From Pseudomonas sp. ZH-FAD (GTDB lineage: Bacteria; Pseudomonadota; Gammaproteobacteria; Pseudomonadales; Pseudomonadaceae): DNA of 64,000 nt. The first letter of the stretch is position 1; the number at the start of each line of letters is the position of its first letter. A model generated the notes under the pieces. It saw nothing but the letters and a program-made list of their open reading frames with translations. It had not been told where the DNA came from and searched no databases. The DNA is taken from the NCBI RefSeq assembly GCF_002803095.1, contig NZ_PGLR01000025.1, positions 27,374 through 91,373 of the forward strand. Direction: 5' to 3'. Below, in pieces: positions 63,124 through 64,000 of the stretch. The translations under genes and the position numbers were made by a program.

Positions 63124-63882
63124 ATGCAAGTGATGAAGTGGAGCGTAATCGCCCTGGCAGTAGCCGCGGGCACCAGCCAACTGGCTTTCGCCAGCGCGCA
63201 ATCCGAGTCCAACGGCTTTGTCGAAGACAGCAGCCTGAACGTTCTGAGCCGCAACCTGTACTTCTACCGCGACTTCCGCAACGCAGGCCCAGACCTCAAC
63301 GATGATCCTCAAGAGTGGGGTCAAGGTTTCATCGCCACCTACGAGTCCGGCTTTACCCAGGGCACCATCGGCTTCGGCGTTGACGCCATCGGCCTGCTGG
63401 GCATCAAGCTCGACAGTGGCAAGGGCCGCTCCGGCTCCGGCTTGTTCCCCACCGGCAGCGACGGTCGCTCGCAGGATGATTACTCCGAAGCCGGTGGTGC
63501 AGTAAAACTGCGCCTGTCCAATACCGTGCTGAAATACGGTGATCAATTCACCGCTCTTCCGGTTCTGAGCACTGACGACAGCCGCCTGCTGCCTGAAGTA
63601 GCTGAAGGTTTCCTGGTCACCAGCAATGAAATCGAAGGTCTTGAGCTGCATGCTGGCCGCTTCACCGCCATCAATGCACAGAGCCAGACCTATCACGACA
63701 GCCTCGGCCTGAAAGGTGCCGACGTATTTGGCGGCAGCTATAGCTTCACCGATGACCTGTCGGCTGCGCTGTACTACTCCGACGTGGAAGACTCGTTCAA
63801 GAAGTACTACGGCAACCTCAACTACACCTTCGGTATCAGCGAAGGTCAGTCCCTGAACTTCGACTTCAACATCTACAAGACC
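63124..63882 (+). pseudogene. OprD-family outer-membrane porin, interrupted by an IS
   Basis: The first about 253 codons of an OprD porin. A signal peptide (MKWSVIALAVAAGTSQLAFA) is followed by mature motifs GFVEDSSLNVLSRNLYF, GFIATYESGFTQGT, GFGVDAIGLLGIKLD, DDYSEAGGAVKLR and LNFDFNIYKT, each close to P. aeruginosa OprD. After KT at 63882 the sequence changes to IS DNA, whereas OprD continues with NDEG-type residues. The normal length is over 400 residues, so the barrel's C-terminal half is missing here. AAAGGAG lies upstream of the ATG. As the syntenic oprD, it could import basic amino acids and carbapenems. The other half probably lies beyond the window. Confidence 0.86.
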
Positions 63883-64000
63883 GGGCGGCCGCAAAAACTG
63901 AGTGCAACACCCGACCATTTCGGTAAGGTGTTGCCCCATGTCCTATCACGAACTCAGCGCCACAGAGCGCGTCACGATCCAGATCGGCCTGTGCAATGGC
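63883..64000. mobile_element. IS30-family insertion sequence, left end
   Basis: It begins just after the porin break, around 63883-63890, and runs off the window. An end with GTGCAACACCCG-type sequence is followed by an 8-bp hairpin (GCAACACC at 63904-63911 and GGTGTTGC at 63927-63934), then the transposase start. A NotI-type GCGGCCGC sits at the junction (63885-63892). The exact IR tip and target duplication cannot be fixed without the other end. Confidence 0.78.
63938..64000 (+). CDS. IS30-family transposase, N-terminal fragment (cut by window edge)
   Basis: The first 21 codons read MSYHELSATERVTIQIGLCN followed by G. This is the family opening (MSY-x-EL-x-x-x-ER-x-x-I) of IS30 transposases, which continues into a helix-turn-helix and a DDE integrase core. 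It starts 55 bp inside the element, the usual spacing for this family, in a frame different from the porin. No RBS is obvious: GGTGTTGCCCC precedes the ATG. Confidence 0.8.
   Translation, partial: MSYHELSATERVTIQIGLCNG

Overview
The window is a stretch of a Gram-negative gammaproteobacterial chromosome, GC-rich and densely coded, almost certainly Pseudomonas, probably of the mendocina/oleovorans (Ectopseudomonas) group. The assignment rests on gene content and on order remembered from Pseudomonas: prc to rdgC; edd/gap with HexR-type sites; fpr/finR; erdR; and aspS-yebC-ruvCAB-ybgC-tolQRAB-pal-cpoB-queE-queC-tRNA-Lys, with dps, a cold-shock gene, slyX, a HIT gene and an OprD porin on the other side of aspS. 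Most genes are chromosomal core or near-core; there is no prophage, CRISPR array or integron.

Layout. 1-2.8 kb: 3' part of a polyamine/AEP-type ABC importer with a translationally coupled HAD phosphatase. 2.9-4.7 kb: LysR regulator divergent from a ureidoglycine aminohydrolase. 4.9-7.2 kb: ahpF and ahpC, with a four-block OxyR-like site upstream of ahpC. 7.4-16.8 kb: quinone oxidoreductase, Prc protease, an EAL-CBS-GGDEF protein, a small Phd/HTH cluster, a DUF1232 protein, an FKBP lipoprotein, tRNA-Val and tRNA-Asp, rdgC. 17-20.4 kb: Entner-Doudoroff edd opposite gap and mgsA. 20.4-34 kb: arfB, a YdjM-like protein, an ABC exporter, a DEAD-box helicase, a CigR-like protein, transporters, azoR, a LysR gene, a hydrolase, ppiA, fpr and finR. 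34-44.5 kb: erdR, an EamA transporter, a DTW protein, a FadL-like porin, a QSregVF protein, an orphan RHH protein, a divergent phosphoketolase-like protein, a beta-CASP hydrolase and a LOG protein. 44.6-62.5 kb: nadA, tRNA-Lys, queCE, the Tol-Pal operon, ruvBAC, yebC, aspS, an HPt-HD-GYP protein, dps, a diguanylate cyclase, a membrane cold-shock protein, slyX and a HIT protein.

The last kilobase holds the most striking event. An OprD-family porin gene starts at 63124 and runs normally for about 253 codons. It then switches into the left end of an IS30-family insertion sequence whose transposase starts at 63938. The porin, in the syntenic position of P. aeruginosa oprD, is therefore split. Other non-coding structure includes a MITE-like element whose terminal inverted repeats carry the stop codons of mgsA and arfB, a second partial copy of its core next to fpr, a nested inverted repeat between ahpC and ahpF, several REP pairs, and a pair of inverted DnaA-box sequences near 14.19 kb.

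Functional themes are cell-envelope integrity (Tol-Pal, Prc, porins), peroxide and redox defence (AhpCF, Dps, AzoR, Fpr/FinR), central carbon metabolism (Edd, Gap, MgsA, phosphoketolase-like), c-di-GMP turnover (three proteins) and DNA or translation maintenance (RuvABC, RdgC, ArfB, AspRS, YebC). Family assignments come from motifs and memory; no database search was run.
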